33,956 nucleotides of DNA from Pseudoalteromonas sp. HM-SA03 (GCF_002289345.1 NZ_NSDG01000046.1:96658-130613); one strand, 5' to 3'; counted from the stretch's first letter, positions 18,101-28,739 are shown. Notes: generated by a model not told the origin, from the letters alone. Translations and numbers: made by a program.

Positions 18101-20899
18101 TTACTGACAACCATCTTTGTTATAAGACACTTTCAGCGCTGCCCCCGTTGGTGCGCCTGACACTTTCAAGTATCCCCAATATTCAGATTGCGCACTTATC
18201 TCGATGCACTCTTGGTTACCTTGATTGAACGAGCTTGCATCCACATTAGTGCCATTTGGCCATCCTGCATTGCTGTATTCAAGACCAAGATCACCACTAC
18301 CATGGGCAGTTTTTATCACCACCGATTGTTGACCACTGACGTTCTCAAGGCTAAACCACATCGGATCTTGGCTTCCAAGGCAAATTGTTTCATCCGCTGC
18401 TAATCTACCATTAGAGACACTACCCTGCGACTGACATACGTCCTCTATTGTTGAATTTGTTACGATTTCTCCTAACAACTGCACATTTTCAAAGCGATTA
18501 TAACCATGTAGCATAATGTAATAGGTGCCAGCGATAGGTGTAGTGATTTCACATACCTCTTCGTTGCCGGATTGGTATGGTCTGCAATCATACTCGCTGA
18601 ACGTTGGCGCCGAGCCCAACTTAACGTAAAGATCGGCATCACCTGTACCTCCAGCCATGTTGATGACTAATTTATCAGTGCCAGCAGCGACATCGATTGA
18701 AAATGCAACTTGTTCATCTTGCTCGCCCGCAACCGTGACAGGTACGCCAGACTGTAGTTTGTTTGAAGTCGTTGCGTTTACAGTAGCCACTGTATTACTA
18801 GTGTGATTCAAACCGCTAGAGTCGCTCACTGTTAAGCTGATTTGATATTCGCCAGCTTGCACATAACTGTGCGTGGGATTGGCTTCATTACTTTGGCTAC
18901 CATCACCAAAACGCCACAGATAAGTGAGTGCATCACCATCAGGGTCGACACTACCTTGGCTTGAAAATAGTATCGCTTGATTAACATCACCAGAGTATGG
19001 CCCATTAACTTCTGAAGTGGGTGCGTTATTCTGACCACCAGCAGCAAGCTCGTTGCACCATTGAACAAACTCTGATTGATACTGTGATGCGAGGCGGTCC
19101 ATACGGGCTTGGTACGCATTCCAATTTGCTTGTCTCGTTTCCTGTCGCATTGCGAGCACTTCATCAAAGTGTTTTTCATACAGGAATCTCACCCCTAAAT
19201 AACCCCAACGGTAAATTCTATCTTGATCAAAACCGTCATACGTCGTGCTGAAGATTTCGGCTAGCGTATATACTGAGCCATCTTTGATTGTATCTATTGC
19301 GGCTTGATTATCATTGAGGTTTGCAATGTACTCAGCCACCCCTTCGCTCCACCAGACGATAGGCTTAGTCGGAGCATTAAAGTCACCATACAGGTCAAAA
19401 CGCCCATCAAGATAATGTACGTATTCATGCTCTAAGTTCCAGATGTAATGATCCGGCTTTGCATAACTGGCCTCGTATGCAACAAAATTAGCAACGTTAT
19501 TCACATCGCTAGGATCACCCTCTAAATACATACCACCGTTGTCGGTGCTGATTTTAAAAATGGCTTTGGCATATTTTTTATAGTCTGCACTGCTATTAAA
19601 GATATTCACTTGCAGAAAATCATTGTTATCATCGGCAACCGGTAAGCGGCCTGTTTCCAACATAGTGTGGAATCGCCCTTCTTCTGCTTCCATGGTTTGA
19701 CACGCTGAAGTCAATTGCTGAGCGGTGAGCGCTTGTGCTCTAATCTTTATTGTATCGCTACAACTATGTTGTTGAGAAAGTACTTTGGTCTCAAGTTCTT
19801 TATCAAAATTACAAATACCAAACTGGCCACAATCAGCATAATAGGTCGCGACATCAGCCGCAGCTAACCAGACACCATCGCCAAAACCATAACTGTTATA
19901 ACGCGAGAATAAAGCGGTTAATTGCGTGTCGACTGACTCTTGAATAGCTGCACCATTGTACAATTTAAGTCGAGCCAATTCGCTCGCAGCATTGATGATT
20001 AGATATTCAGAGTCTGAATTTACCATCCAAGTTTGTGCGGTGAAACTCCCTAGTAAACTCACCAATTGTTGATCGTTTTTAACCAAAGCGACAAAGTTAT
20101 CATTCCACTGACCACGATATAAGATAGTGAAAATGCCGTTTACCGCACTGCGCATATTCCACTTTTGAGCGTAGCTTTCATTCCATTTAGATAGCCATGC
20201 TTTTACAACTGGCAGATAGTGCCCTTGTAGTTCCGATGAGTCCATTGTAGTAATAGCCTCACCGAGTACTTTACCATGGGCATCATTGTCGTCGTAGAAA
20301 TGGCTATTACTAACAAAAGCATCCAACGCATCTTTCACTGCAGGCTTAACCCAAGTAGCGAAAGCCACCTGATCATTGTAAAACTCAACATAAAAGCCAG
20401 CGCGAATAAATAAATAAAGCGCTTCGAGGTCGGCACTACCGTTGCCTGAGTAGCTTTGCGAAAGCGACTTGGCATTTTGCGCCGCAGCGTACATTTTATC
20501 TGAAGTGAATACTTGTGTTTGGATGCTGCTGTCAGCGGAGAACAATGCATTGATACAGCTCGTACCCTGTTGCTTTATTTCAGTAACAATTTGGCTACTG
20601 CTCGCACTTGCTAAGCTATTTAAATCACATGCAGCAATCGCTTCACTTTGGCCCACTGCCAGCGCTTGCAATAATGGCGTGTGTTTAGCAGATAATAGCG
20701 GCATGCTTCTTGTTGGTGAGTGTGCAACGGGTGCTCTATCATGCAAATCTTTGTGCTCATGGCCATGGGAAATGTTCGTTTCCACTTGAACCGATGCATC
20801 GAGCGGCTTAAAGAGTCGCTGTGATCCTTGATGTGCGTTGGCTGAATTTATCGCTGTAAGCGCAGATAACGCCAAAGTGAGTTTTGTAATTTTCATCAT
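18101..20899 (-). CDS. Secreted M9-family collagenase with PKD and PPC domains
   Basis: 932 residues with a signal peptide ending near NSANA (residue 22). An M9N-like region spans roughly 90-390. The zinc-protease motif HEYVH is at 491-495 and is followed by YLDGRFDLYGDF; WWSEGVAEY supplies the third zinc ligand, Glu519. Then come a PKD domain (about 626-713, DPDGDALTYLWRFGDGS), a PPC domain (about 716-810, ending AGTYYIMLHGYN) and a C-terminal beta-rich segment with paired cysteines (about 811-932). It is expected to be secreted and to degrade collagen or gelatin. ATGs at 20899 and 20896 share the site AGGAAAGG; the second has better spacing. Confidence 0.93.
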   Translation of the reverse strand: MMKITKLTLALSALTAINSANAHQGSQRLFKPLDASVQVETNISHGHEHKDLHDRAPVAHSPTRSMPLLSAKHTPLLQALAVGQSEAIAACDLNSLASASSSQIVTEIKQQGTSCINALFSADSSIQTQVFTSDKMYAAAQNAKSLSQSYSGNGSADLEALYLFIRAGFYVEFYNDQVAFATWVKPAVKDALDAFVSNSHFYDDNDAHGKVLGEAITTMDSSELQGHYLPVVKAWLSKWNESYAQKWNMRSAVNGIFTILYRGQWNDNFVALVKNDQQLVSLLGSFTAQTWMVNSDSEYLIINAASELARLKLYNGAAIQESVDTQLTALFSRYNSYGFGDGVWLAAADVATYYADCGQFGICNFDKELETKVLSQQHSCSDTIKIRAQALTAQQLTSACQTMEAEEGRFHTMLETGRLPVADDNNDFLQVNIFNSSADYKKYAKAIFKISTDNGGMYLEGDPSDVNNVANFVAYEASYAKPDHYIWNLEHEYVHYLDGRFDLYGDFNAPTKPIVWWSEGVAEYIANLNDNQAAIDTIKDGSVYTLAEIFSTTYDGFDQDRIYRWGYLGVRFLYEKHFDEVLAMRQETRQANWNAYQARMDRLASQYQSEFVQWCNELAAGGQNNAPTSEVNGPYSGDVNQAILFSSQGSVDPDGDALTYLWRFGDGSQSNEANPTHSYVQAGEYQISLTVSDSSGLNHTSNTVATVNATTSNKLQSGVPVTVAGEQDEQVAFSIDVAAGTDKLVINMAGGTGDADLYVKLGSAPTFSEYDCRPYQSGNEEVCEITTPIAGTYYIMLHGYNRFENVQLLGEIVTNSTIEDVCQSQGSVSNGRLAADETICLGSQDPMWFSLENVSGQQSVVIKTAHGSGDLGLEYSNAGWPNGTNVDASSFNQGNQECIEISAQSEYWGYLKVSGAPTGAALKVSYNKDGCQ

Positions 20900-21151
20900 T
20901 TACCTTTCCTGTTGTGTATCCAAACCCGATTGGGTTATAGATTTTTAACACTAAAATTACAATGTATACAATATATTTTATATAACTTTATGGAATAGTA
21001 GCTCGACGGAAAAGCCACCATAATCTTAAAAACGGGTATCCAAAAGGGAAGGTCGTAGCTTATACATACACCCAATTGGTTGATCTTTATGATTAAAAAT
21101 CCAACCAAGTGACGAAAAGCAGGAATAAAAATTTATAGTGAGTGGAATAAA

Positions 21152-21427
21152 TTAGATCTTATCAATATGGGAAATAGCACCAGAAGAGATTTTTACTCTC
21201 ACTCGATAAGTGGATAGCGTGATTGAATAAACACCGTCATTTGGTTTTTGTGCTAATAAATGCTGTAGCCCTAACAGCAACTCATCTGTATCGTTACCAT
21301 TGCTGGTGTTTCTTGAATCTAGGTATTCTTTTCCCTGCTTCAGTGCCTTATCCAACACCACTGAAGCGACTTGCTGAGTAGACTTATTTTTCAACGTCTT
21401 AAACAATGCGCTTTTTAACAAACTCAT
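21152..21427 (-). CDS. Small uncharacterised protein (91 residues)
   Basis: The ATG follows AGGAG at a good distance, so it is probably translated. The N-terminal 35 residues are Lys-rich and amphipathic (MSLLKSALFKTLKNKSTQQV), followed by a Ser/Asn/Gly linker and a short beta-like C-terminus (VYSITLSTYRVRVKISSGAI). No signal peptide or transmembrane helix, and no family recognised. It stands alone between the collagenase gene and the next unknown gene, with the same orientation as both. Confidence 0.7.
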   Translation of the reverse strand: MSLLKSALFKTLKNKSTQQVASVVLDKALKQGKEYLDSRNTSNGNDTDELLLGLQHLLAQKPNDGVYSITLSTYRVRVKISSGAISHIDKI

Positions 21428-21577
21428 GGTTATTCTCCTGATAAAGATACCGGCTCATACTGTCATATCATTTATGAACGGGTGCCTGATTGGTTTTGGG
21501 AACAATTCGAGTGTAACAAGCTCGCACTAAAAGTCTAAATCAAATTCGTTTCAAACTATGTCAGATGTGTATGGCCC

Positions 21578-22183
21578 CTACTCTATCTCAGCTAAATAAT
21601 TTACTTGCTCAGCAAGTTGCTTACCAGAGAATAGCTTCGGTACAAAGTGTAATAGATTCAAGGAAAGCTGATGCTCTGAACGGGTGGTATTTACTAAGCT
21701 GGGTAAAGTGCCTAATTCACTGCTTATATCGTGCCAAACGGGATTTGCCTCATTGAGCTTGTCATAGGCAATCGTATTAAACTCGAAATTTTCAAAATAT
21801 TCATCAACTAAGAACAACGGCTGAGTGAGCTTAAGCGAATCAAGTAACTCACGAGAGAAGCTTTGTCGAGCTTCTGAACTATTACTGGTAAAGAAGTGAT
21901 CTGGTAGATTATAGCCAATGATTAAATCAGAGCTTGCATACAAGCTATTGGTATACAACAAAGCTGTGAGAATAAGATAGGTATCGTATCTTGCTAAACT
22001 CACACCTTGCAAAAGCTCACTCTGCTTACAAAGATCAGTCGCACATCGACTGCGCATGGTCCGCCAAAAATAATGTTGACTCTGAGAGAGATCCCGCGCT
22101 CCAACGCCTGCCAATCGAGATTTCCAGCTCGATATGAATAATTCAAACCCTTGTGTTTTAAATTGATCTACTTCAAATGACAT
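21578..22183 (-). CDS. Uncharacterised protein (201 residues)
   Basis: The start ATG at 22183 has an excellent site (GAGGAG then AAAAGG); the longer open frame begins upstream of this site and is disfavoured. No signal peptide, membrane helix or known motif is recognised. Visible features are an Arg/Cys-containing segment (WRTMRSRCATDLCKQ) and aromatic acidic stretches (LVDEYFENFEFNTIAYDKL). Its globular composition suggests a cytoplasmic folded protein. It is not obviously linked in function to greA upstream, whose terminator lies in between. Confidence 0.75.
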   Translation of the reverse strand: MSFEVDQFKTQGFELFISSWKSRLAGVGARDLSQSQHYFWRTMRSRCATDLCKQSELLQGVSLARYDTYLILTALLYTNSLYASSDLIIGYNLPDHFFTSNSSEARQSFSRELLDSLKLTQPLFLVDEYFENFEFNTIAYDKLNEANPVWHDISSELGTLPSLVNTTRSEHQLSLNLLHFVPKLFSGKQLAEQVNYLAEIE

Positions 22184-22316
22184 CCTTTTCTCCTCAAATT
22201 GTTTGTACCAAAAATATACAGGCATCACACAAAGCTATTAAGAATATAGGGAAATGGCAATTACACGGTATTACAGCAGAAAAAGTAGAAATAAAAAGTA
22301 CTTAAGGCTGTTATAG

Positions 22317-22341
22317 TAAAAAGCCCGCGGGTGCGGGCTTT
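22317..22341 (-). terminator. Rho-independent terminator after greA
   Basis: AAAGCCCGC (22320-22328) pairs perfectly with GCGGGCTTT (22333-22341) around the loop GGGT, about 12 bases after the greA stop. On the minus strand T-rich sequence follows. It ends the car-greA transcript. Confidence 0.9.
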
Positions 22342-22352
22342 AAAAGAAAGGA

Positions 22353-22829
22353 TTACTTGTATTCAACTTCGATGATTTCATATTCAACAGCGCCGTTCGG
22401 CGTTTGAATATTCACTGTATCATCTAGTTCTTTACCGATTAATCCACGCGCAATCGGTGAATTAACAGAAATCAAGTTGTTCTTAAGATCGGCCTCGTCG
22501 TCACCAACGATACGATAAGTTACTTCTTTGTCTGTATCTACATTAACAATAGTCACAGTGCTACCAAAAATAACCTTGCCATTGTTCTGCATTTTAGTCA
22601 CGTCGATGATCTGTGCTGTTGAAAGCTTAGCTTCAATTTCTTGAATTCGGCCTTCACAAAAACCTTGCTGCTCACGTGCAGCATGGTATTCAGCATTTTC
22701 TTTTAAGTCACCGTGTTCACGCGCTTCTGCAATATCTGCAACGATTTTCGGGCGAACAACTTTTTTTAAATGATTCAGTTCATCACGAAGCAATTCTTCG
22801 CCTCGTACTGTCATCGGAATTGATTGCAT
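22353..22829 (-). CDS. greA: Transcription elongation factor GreA
   Basis: 158 residues from the ATG at 22829 ([18 protein letters not shown]), matching E. coli GreA in length and start. A five-codon longer frame exists but has no ribosome-binding site. The N-terminal coiled coil carries the acidic tip residues in [22 protein letters not shown], which enter the RNA polymerase secondary channel and stimulate cleavage of backtracked RNA. The C-terminal FKBP-like domain includes [10 protein letters not shown]. It follows carB by 46 bases and shares its terminator. Confidence 0.98.
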   Translation of the reverse strand: MQSIPMTVRGEELLRDELNHLKKVVRPKIVADIAEAREHGDLKENAEYHAAREQQGFCEGRIQEIEAKLSTAQIIDVTKMQNNGKVIFGSTVTIVNVDTDKEVTYRIVGDDEADLKNNLISVNSPIARGLIGKELDDTVNIQTPNGAVEYEIIEVEYK

Positions 22830-22875
22830 AAGTATCTCACTCATTGCCAGAGCTGACGCTCTGGCCTTGTTCTTT

Positions 22876-25800
22876 TTAGTTCAAACGCTGGTGTAATTCT
22901 TGAACAGAGTTTACAGAACTTCTGTCGTCAGCTTCATTCGCTGTACAGTTTGCAAACGCTGCGTTTAGCGTAGTGGTGTAGTTAGTCTTATGCTGAAGTG
23001 CACCACGACGTAACACCTTCGAGTCTTCAATAGCTTGGCGACCTTCGGTAGTATTAACGATATAGCTGTACTCACCATTCTTGATACGGTCAAGAATATG
23101 AGGACGGCCTTCGAATACTTTGTTTACGCGACGTACTTCAATACCCGCTTCTTCAAGCGCTTTCGCCGTACCATTCGTTGCATCTAACTCAAAACCAATT
23201 GCTTTCATTGTCTTAGCTAGTTCAACTACGCGTGCCTTATCACCATTGCGCACAGATAGTAGCGCGCGGCCGCCACGTGGTAAAGTGTTTGATGCACCTA
23301 ATTGGGCTTTTGCGAATGCTTCGGCGAAGTTTTCACCAACACCCATCACTTCACCCGTCGAGCGCATCTCTGGACCACGCATTGGGTCAACGCCTGGGAA
23401 CTTAGCGAATGGCAATACCACCTCTTTTACACTGTAATAAGGAGGGATAACTTCCTTCGTTATACCTTGGCTTTCAAGAGACTGGCCAACCATACAACGT
23501 GCAGCAACCTTTGCAAGTGCAACGCCTGTCGCTTTTGAAACAAATGGTACTGTACGAGCAGCACGCGGGTTAACTTCAATCAGGTAAACTTGACCGTCTT
23601 TCACCGCGAACTGGGTATTCATCAGGCCAACAACACCAAGCTCCAGCGCCATGTCACGGACTTGCTTACGCATCACGTCTTGAATACCTTGCGGCAGCGT
23701 GTGTGCTGGTAATGAACAGGCCGAGTCACCCGAGTGAACACCTGCTTGCTCGATGTGCTCCATAATACCGCCGATGATAACCCTCTCACCGTCACAGATA
23801 GCATCTACGTCTACTTCAATTGCATCATCTAAGAAGCGGTCAAGTAGTACTGGTGCTTCATTAGAAACAGACACCGCTTCTGTCATGTAGCGACGTAAGT
23901 CATCTTCATCGTACACAATTTCCATTGCACGACCACCAAGTACGTATGATGGACGAACAACCAATGGGAAGCCAATTTCTTGTGATTTAGCAACCGCTTC
24001 TTCTAGTGACGTTACCGTTGCGTTTTCTGGCTGTAGTAGGTTTAGACGCTCTACAAGCTGTTGGAAGCGCTCACGGTCTTCTGCACGGTCGATGGCGTCG
24101 GGAGAAGTACCAATCACTGGTACACCATTCGCTTCAAGATCTCGTGCCAGTTTAAGTGGAGTTTGACCACCGTACTGAACGATCACGCCTTTTGGCTTTT
24201 CAACACGGACAATTTCTAGCACGTCTTCCAGTGTAATTGGCTCGAAGAATAAGCGATCAGACGTATCGTAGTCTGTTGAAACTGTCTCTGGGTTACAGTT
24301 AACCATGATAGTTTCATAGCCATCTTCACGCATCGCAAGGGCTGCGTGTACACAGCAGTAATCGAATTCGATACCTTGACCGATACGGTTAGGACCGCCA
24401 CCGATAACCATGATTTTGTCTTTGTCAGAAGGATTCGCTTCACATTCTTCATCATACGTTGAGTACATGTAAGCGGTGTCTGAGCTAAATTCTGCAGCAC
24501 ATGTGTCTACGCGCTTGTAAACTGGCAGAATTTCAAGCTGGTGACGCTTCTTGCGAATTTCTTTTTCTGATACGCCTGCGATTTCGGCAATGCGCGCATC
24601 TGAGAAACCTTTACGCTTCAAGCGGCGCAGGAAGTCTTTGTTTAGACCTGCCATGCCCACTTCGGCGATTGTCGCTTCATCTTTTAAGATGTCTTCGACT
24701 TGAACTAGGTACCAAGGGTCAACTTTAGTGAGTTCAAATACCTCTTCAACAGACATGCCGTGACGCATCGCATCAGCAATGTACCAAATACGCTCAGCAC
24801 CTGGCTCGCGTAATTCACGGATGATCGTTTCTTTTGCGTTTGGCGCGTCAAGTGCAACGATTGGGTTCAAACCCGTTGCGCCCACTTCTAGGCCTCGTAG
24901 TGCTTTTTGTAATGACTCTTGTTGGTTACGACCAATTGCCATTACCTCACCAACTGACTTCATTTGCGTAGTTAGACGGTCGTTTGAACCTGCGAATTTT
25001 TCGAAGTTAAAACGAGGGATTTTAGTCACTACGTAGTCGATTGATGGCTCAAATGATGCTGGAGTTGCACCACCTGTGATGTCGTTTTGAAGCTCATCAA
25101 GCGTATAACCTACGGCAAGCTTGGCAGCGATTTTAGCGATCGGGAAGCCCGTTGCTTTTGAGGCAAGCGCAGAAGAGCGCGATACACGCGGGTTCATCTC
25201 GATGATAACCATACGGCCATCAACAGGGTTTACACCAAACTGAACGTTTGAACCACCCGTTTCAACACCAATTTCACGAAGTACCGCCATCGAGGCGTTA
25301 CGCATGATTTGGTATTCTTTATCAGTTAGCGTTTGTGCTGGTGCAACTGTGATTGAGTCACCAGTGTGTACGCCCATTGGGTCGAAGTTTTCGATTGAAC
25401 ATACGATGATACAGTTGTCGTTTTTGTCACGAACCACTTCCATCTCATATTCTTTCCAGCCTAATAGGCTTTCATCGATAAGCAGTTCATTGGTTGGCGA
25501 AAGGTCAAGACCACGAGTGCAGATCTCGTCAAACTCTTCCATGTTATACGCAACACCACCACCGGTGCCGCCCATCGTGAATGAAGGACGAATAATACAT
25601 GGGAACCCGATGCGAGTTAAGATATCGTGCGCTTCATCCATTGAGTGTGCAATTTCAGCACGAGGACATTCTAAGCCGATATTTTTCATCGCCGCGTCAA
25701 AACGCTCGCGGTTTTCCGCTTTATCGATTGCATCTGCAGTCGCACCAATTAGCTCAACGCCATGTTTAGCAAGCACACCGTGCTTATCTAGGTCTAGCGC

Positions 25801-26094
25801 ACAGTTTAGAGCTGTTTGGCCACCCATAGTAGGCAGCACCGCATCAGGCTTTTCTTTTTCGATGATCTTTTCTACCACTTCCCAGTGAATAGGCTCGATG
25901 TAAGTTGCATCCGCCATTTCAGGATCAGTCATGATAGTCGCAGGGTTAGAGTTTACAAGAATAACTCTATAGCCTTCTTCTCTAAGCGCTTTACAGGCCT
26001 GAGCACCAGAGTAATCGAATTCACATGCTTGGCCGATAACGATTGGGCCTGCGCCCAAAATCAGAATGCTTTTTATGTCGGTACGTTTTGGCAT
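22876..26094 (-). CDS. carB: Carbamoyl-phosphate synthase large subunit
   Basis: 1072 residues (E. coli 1073). Two homologous ATP-grasp halves are visible: the first begins [23 protein letters not shown], the second around [22 protein letters not shown] near residue 558. A C-terminal allosteric MGS-like domain spans about 935-1072. It makes carbamoyl phosphate from bicarbonate, two ATP and ammonia passed from CarA, serving arginine and pyrimidine synthesis. It begins 16 bases after carA with CGGAG as its binding site. The carB-greA linkage is also known in Pseudomonas. Confidence 0.98.
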   Translation of the reverse strand: MPKRTDIKSILILGAGPIVIGQACEFDYSGAQACKALREEGYRVILVNSNPATIMTDPEMADATYIEPIHWEVVEKIIEKEKPDAVLPTMGGQTALNCALDLDKHGVLAKHGVELIGATADAIDKAENRERFDAAMKNIGLECPRAEIAHSMDEAHDILTRIGFPCIIRPSFTMGGTGGGVAYNMEEFDEICTRGLDLSPTNELLIDESLLGWKEYEMEVVRDKNDNCIIVCSIENFDPMGVHTGDSITVAPAQTLTDKEYQIMRNASMAVLREIGVETGGSNVQFGVNPVDGRMVIIEMNPRVSRSSALASKATGFPIAKIAAKLAVGYTLDELQNDITGGATPASFEPSIDYVVTKIPRFNFEKFAGSNDRLTTQMKSVGEVMAIGRNQQESLQKALRGLEVGATGLNPIVALDAPNAKETIIRELREPGAERIWYIADAMRHGMSVEEVFELTKVDPWYLVQVEDILKDEATIAEVGMAGLNKDFLRRLKRKGFSDARIAEIAGVSEKEIRKKRHQLEILPVYKRVDTCAAEFSSDTAYMYSTYDEECEANPSDKDKIMVIGGGPNRIGQGIEFDYCCVHAALAMREDGYETIMVNCNPETVSTDYDTSDRLFFEPITLEDVLEIVRVEKPKGVIVQYGGQTPLKLARDLEANGVPVIGTSPDAIDRAEDRERFQQLVERLNLLQPENATVTSLEEAVAKSQEIGFPLVVRPSYVLGGRAMEIVYDEDDLRRYMTEAVSVSNEAPVLLDRFLDDAIEVDVDAICDGERVIIGGIMEHIEQAGVHSGDSACSLPAHTLPQGIQDVMRKQVRDMALELGVVGLMNTQFAVKDGQVYLIEVNPRAARTVPFVSKATGVALAKVAARCMVGQSLESQGITKEVIPPYYSVKEVVLPFAKFPGVDPMRGPEMRSTGEVMGVGENFAEAFAKAQLGASNTLPRGGRALLSVRNGDKARVVELAKTMKAIGFELDATNGTAKALEEAGIEVRRVNKVFEGRPHILDRIKNGEYSYIVNTTEGRQAIEDSKVLRRGALQHKTNYTTTLNAAFANCTANEADDRSSVNSVQELHQRLN

Positions 26095-26110
26095 TATTAC
26101 TCCGGTCTAA

Positions 26111-27247
26111 TTAAGCGTTGCGAGATTGCATTAATTCAATGAAATGGTCGAATAGCGGTGCCGCATCATGTGGACCAGGACTTGCTTCAGGGTGACCTTG
26201 GAAGCTAAACGCTGGCTTATCAGTACGGTGAATACCTTGCAGTGTGCCATCGAACAGTGACTTGTGCGTTGCACGTAGCGTATCAGGAAGCGTTGCTTCA
26301 TCAGCAGCAAAACCGTGGTTTTGTGCAGTGATCATCACGACATCACGATCTAAGTCTTTAACCGGGTGGTTACCACCATGGTGACCAAACTTCATTTTTA
26401 CTGTTTTCGCACCAGAAGCGAGTGCTAATAGCTGATGGCCTAAACAAATACCAAAAATAGGTGTATCTGTTTCTAAAAATGCTTTGATTGCTTCAATGGC
26501 ATAAGTACATGGCTCAGGGTCGCCAGGGCCGTTTGATAGGAAGATACCATCAGGGTTTAATGCAAGTACGTCAGCAGCGGAGGTTTCTGCTGGAACAACG
26601 GTTAACTTACAGCCTCTATCAACTAACATTCTAAGAATGTTCTTTTTCACACCAAAATCGTACGCAACAACATGGAATTTTTCTTCTTCAGCAGAAAGCG
26701 TTTTAAAGCCCTCGCCTAGAGTCCAGCTTGATTCACGCCATTCAAACTGAGATTCTGTTGTTACTACTTTTGCTAAATCCATCCCTTTCAAGCCAGGGAA
26801 TGCTTGCGCCGCTTCTAGCGCTTTTTGCTCGTCTACTTCGTCGCCTGCGATGATACAGCCGTTTTGAGCGCCTTTATCACGTAAAATACGAGTTAGTTTA
26901 CGAGTATCAATATCTGCGATCCCTAAGATATTGCGTTCTTTCAAGTAATCACTCAATGATTGTTCGTTACGGAAATTACTCGCAAGCAGTGGTAAGTCAC
27001 GGATCACTAGGCCTTTTGCCCAGATCTTGTCCGCTTCCTCATCTTCGCTGTTAGTACCGGTGTTGCCGATATGTGGGTAAGTAAGCGTAACGATTTGTTC
27101 CGCGTATGAAGGATCCGTTAAGATCTCTTGATACCCCGTCATTGACGTATTGAATACCACCTCACCGACTGACATACCGTCAGCACCGATAGCAGTACCG
27201 CGAAACACCGTGCCGTCTTCAAGGACTAACAGAGCGGATTTAGTCAA
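26111..27247 (-). CDS. carA: Carbamoyl-phosphate synthase small subunit (glutaminase)
   Basis: 378 residues (E. coli 382). It starts at TTG, preceded by a strong Shine-Dalgarno AGGAGGT; E. coli carA also uses TTG, so the weak start is conserved. The N-terminal CPSase domain ([18 protein letters not shown]) is followed by a class I glutamine amidotransferase with the nucleophile Cys in [13 protein letters not shown] and His/Glu in [11 protein letters not shown]. It releases ammonia from glutamine for CarB. The leader holds a hairpin-like element and a 12-codon open frame, described under findings. Confidence 0.98.
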   Translation of the reverse strand: MTKSALLVLEDGTVFRGTAIGADGMSVGEVVFNTSMTGYQEILTDPSYAEQIVTLTYPHIGNTGTNSEDEEADKIWAKGLVIRDLPLLASNFRNEQSLSDYLKERNILGIADIDTRKLTRILRDKGAQNGCIIAGDEVDEQKALEAAQAFPGLKGMDLAKVVTTESQFEWRESSWTLGEGFKTLSAEEEKFHVVAYDFGVKKNILRMLVDRGCKLTVVPAETSAADVLALNPDGIFLSNGPGDPEPCTYAIEAIKAFLETDTPIFGICLGHQLLALASGAKTVKMKFGHHGGNHPVKDLDRDVVMITAQNHGFAADEATLPDTLRATHKSLFDGTLQGIHRTDKPAFSFQGHPEASPGPHDAAPLFDHFIELMQSRNA

Positions 27248-27453
27248 GTTAACCTCCTAATAGTAAAAAACGGGCGAAAGCAAAACGCTCAACATCCCGT
27301 CTACAAAGCGCTTGGTAACACGCAGTTATTAAAATTTTGGCAAATTCGTTATAGTCTACAGCATGAATGCCTTTTCGTCTAATACAAATCACAAAAATTA
27401 TAAAAATAAGCCATTAAACTCTTTTTTTGCTTTAAAGCCTCAAAATGTTATAC

Positions 27454-28257
27454 TTATTTCTTTAAATCTAGCACATCTTGCATATCATAAAGGCCTGCTG
27501 GTTTATCTTTTAGCCACTGCGCAGCCCTTACAGCACCTGATGCAAAGGTCAATCTCGACGCCGCTTTATGTGTTAATTCAAGCCTTTCCCCCATTGTCGA
27601 GAAGTAAGCTGTATGTTCACCAACTATATCTCCCGCTCTGAGGACCGAATAACCGATTTCTTGTTGAGATTTCGCGTCATGGCTCTGACTTCGGTCGTAA
27701 ACCGCAACCTCGTCATGTTGCCAGCCTTTTGCTTCTGCAATCGCCTCTCCGATAGCGAGCGCAGTTCCTGATGGCGCGTCGATTTTGTTGCGATGGTGCG
27801 CTTCGAAAATTTCAATATCCATGTCGTCAGCTAGCTTTTGTGCGGCTGTTTGTACTAAGTTAAGCAGCAGATTGATGCCAACGCTATAGTTGCGAGAAAA
27901 CACAATTGGGATATCTTTTGCGGCTTCCACCAACAGCGCCATTTCACTTGCTGTCAGTCCAGTAGTACCGATCACCATCGGTTTTTTAGCGGCAATTGCA
28001 GCTGATAAATGCTGCTTCATACCCTCTGGCAAAGTGAAGTCTATTAATACGTCAACATTTTCAAGCTTACTTTGCTCGGAGCTAAAACAGATATTTGCGT
28101 CTGCTTGAGGCTGCAATTGATTAACTGCTTTATCAAGATATTGTGAATTATCTCGTACAAAAGCGTTGGCCAGCTCTACTTGTTGCGACAAATAACAGGC
28201 TTCAATCAATGCTAACCCCATTCTGCCATTCGCACCGTAAATACCTATTCTTGTCAT
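27454..28257 (-). CDS. dapB: 4-hydroxy-tetrahydrodipicolinate reductase
   Basis: 267 residues (E. coli 273). The N-terminal Rossmann motif IGIYGANGRMG binds NAD(P)H. The family signature EAHHRNKIDAPSGTAL provides the catalytic His pair and Lys. It reduces hydroxy-tetrahydrodipicolinate in the lysine and meso-diaminopimelate pathway. The ATG follows AAGGG with 6 bases spacing. It is upstream of carA in the same direction with about 200 bases between; no clear terminator is seen in the gap. Confidence 0.97.
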   Translation of the reverse strand: MTRIGIYGANGRMGLALIEACYLSQQVELANAFVRDNSQYLDKAVNQLQPQADANICFSSEQSKLENVDVLIDFTLPEGMKQHLSAAIAAKKPMVIGTTGLTASEMALLVEAAKDIPIVFSRNYSVGINLLLNLVQTAAQKLADDMDIEIFEAHHRNKIDAPSGTALAIGEAIAEAKGWQHDEVAVYDRSQSHDAKSQQEIGYSVLRAGDIVGEHTAYFSTMGERLELTHKAASRLTFASGAVRAAQWLKDKPAGLYDMQDVLDLKK

Positions 28258-28470
28258 ACGTTACCCTTTTTATTTGCGATGTTGATTATCCAAAAGGCAG
28301 CAACGATGGCTAACCGGATAATAGAAATGTGTTTTTGCGGGAGTAGAGTTTACCGTATCTGTGTGTCATAGTCAGTTAAGTTGAAAATAATAAAACATTA
28401 GACTTTAGACGTCTAAACATATAAACTGCCGCGCTTACTCACCTATTGAAGTTGAGAGATTTTCATCTTA
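28258..28470. other. Divergent intergenic region between dapB and the NhaC-family gene
   Basis: Contains the dapB promoter region and the MetJ-like operator at 28404-28430, and is bordered on the right by the repeat element at 28471. No gene is seen. The whole gene-free stretch up to the transporter start is about 480 bases. Confidence 0.6.
28404..28430 (+). promoter_or_regulatory. MetJ-like operator (met boxes)
   Basis: A perfect 14-bp palindrome TTTAGACGTCTAAA (28404-28417) contains the consensus met box AGACGTCT. Further boxes follow with exact 8-base periodicity: AAACATAT (5 of 8) and AAACTGCC (4 of 8). MetJ binds such tandem octamers with S-adenosylmethionine as co-repressor. A -10-like TATAAA lies inside the operator (28420-28425), as expected for repression. 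It points to the transporter gene at 28740. Confidence 0.65.
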
Positions 28471-28678
28471 TACCAATTGCATTAAGTAAATGGGCTATTT
28501 TGAAGCGGAGAAATAGTTTTAGTAGCTCCGCTCTCGCGTCCTGCTACTGCCAAGGTGCCTATCTCCATATAGGCAAGGCAAAAATTTTGCTATTTAGTTG
28601 TTCTAAATGAGAAATTTTTAACGAAGCGAATATGCTAATTCACCCTTCAAATTGGTTAGAGGATTAATACAATTGGTA
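28471..28678. repeat. MITE-like repeat element with terminal inverted repeats
   Basis: The ends read TACCAATTGCATTAA on the left and, reverse-complemented, TACCAATTGTATTAA on the right: 14 of 15 bases match. The outer TA on both sides could be the target duplication of an IS630/mariner-type transposase. The inside has hairpins (GCGGAG/CTCCGC near 28506-28535 and GCCTAT/ATAGGC near 28557-28575) and no gene. I recall similar AATTGGTAT-ended repeats in Pseudoalteromonas genomes. It lies between the met operator and the transporter gene. Confidence 0.6.
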
Positions 28679-28739
28679 CTAGGTGTGTTGTGCGGTTTTA
28701 CAGCTGGTTATTGGCTGTGCTTTATTGTTGGGGAGTGCT

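Noticed and set aside
21076..21108. TTGGTTG/CAACCAA inverted repeat after the 91-residue gene
   Set aside because: 7 pairs, a loop of 19 bases and no T run on the relevant strand; not a credible terminator.
28683..28739. Longer N-terminus for the NhaC-family transporter
   Set aside because: It starts almost at the end of the repeat, has no binding site, and the GGGGAG site fits the ATG at 28740.
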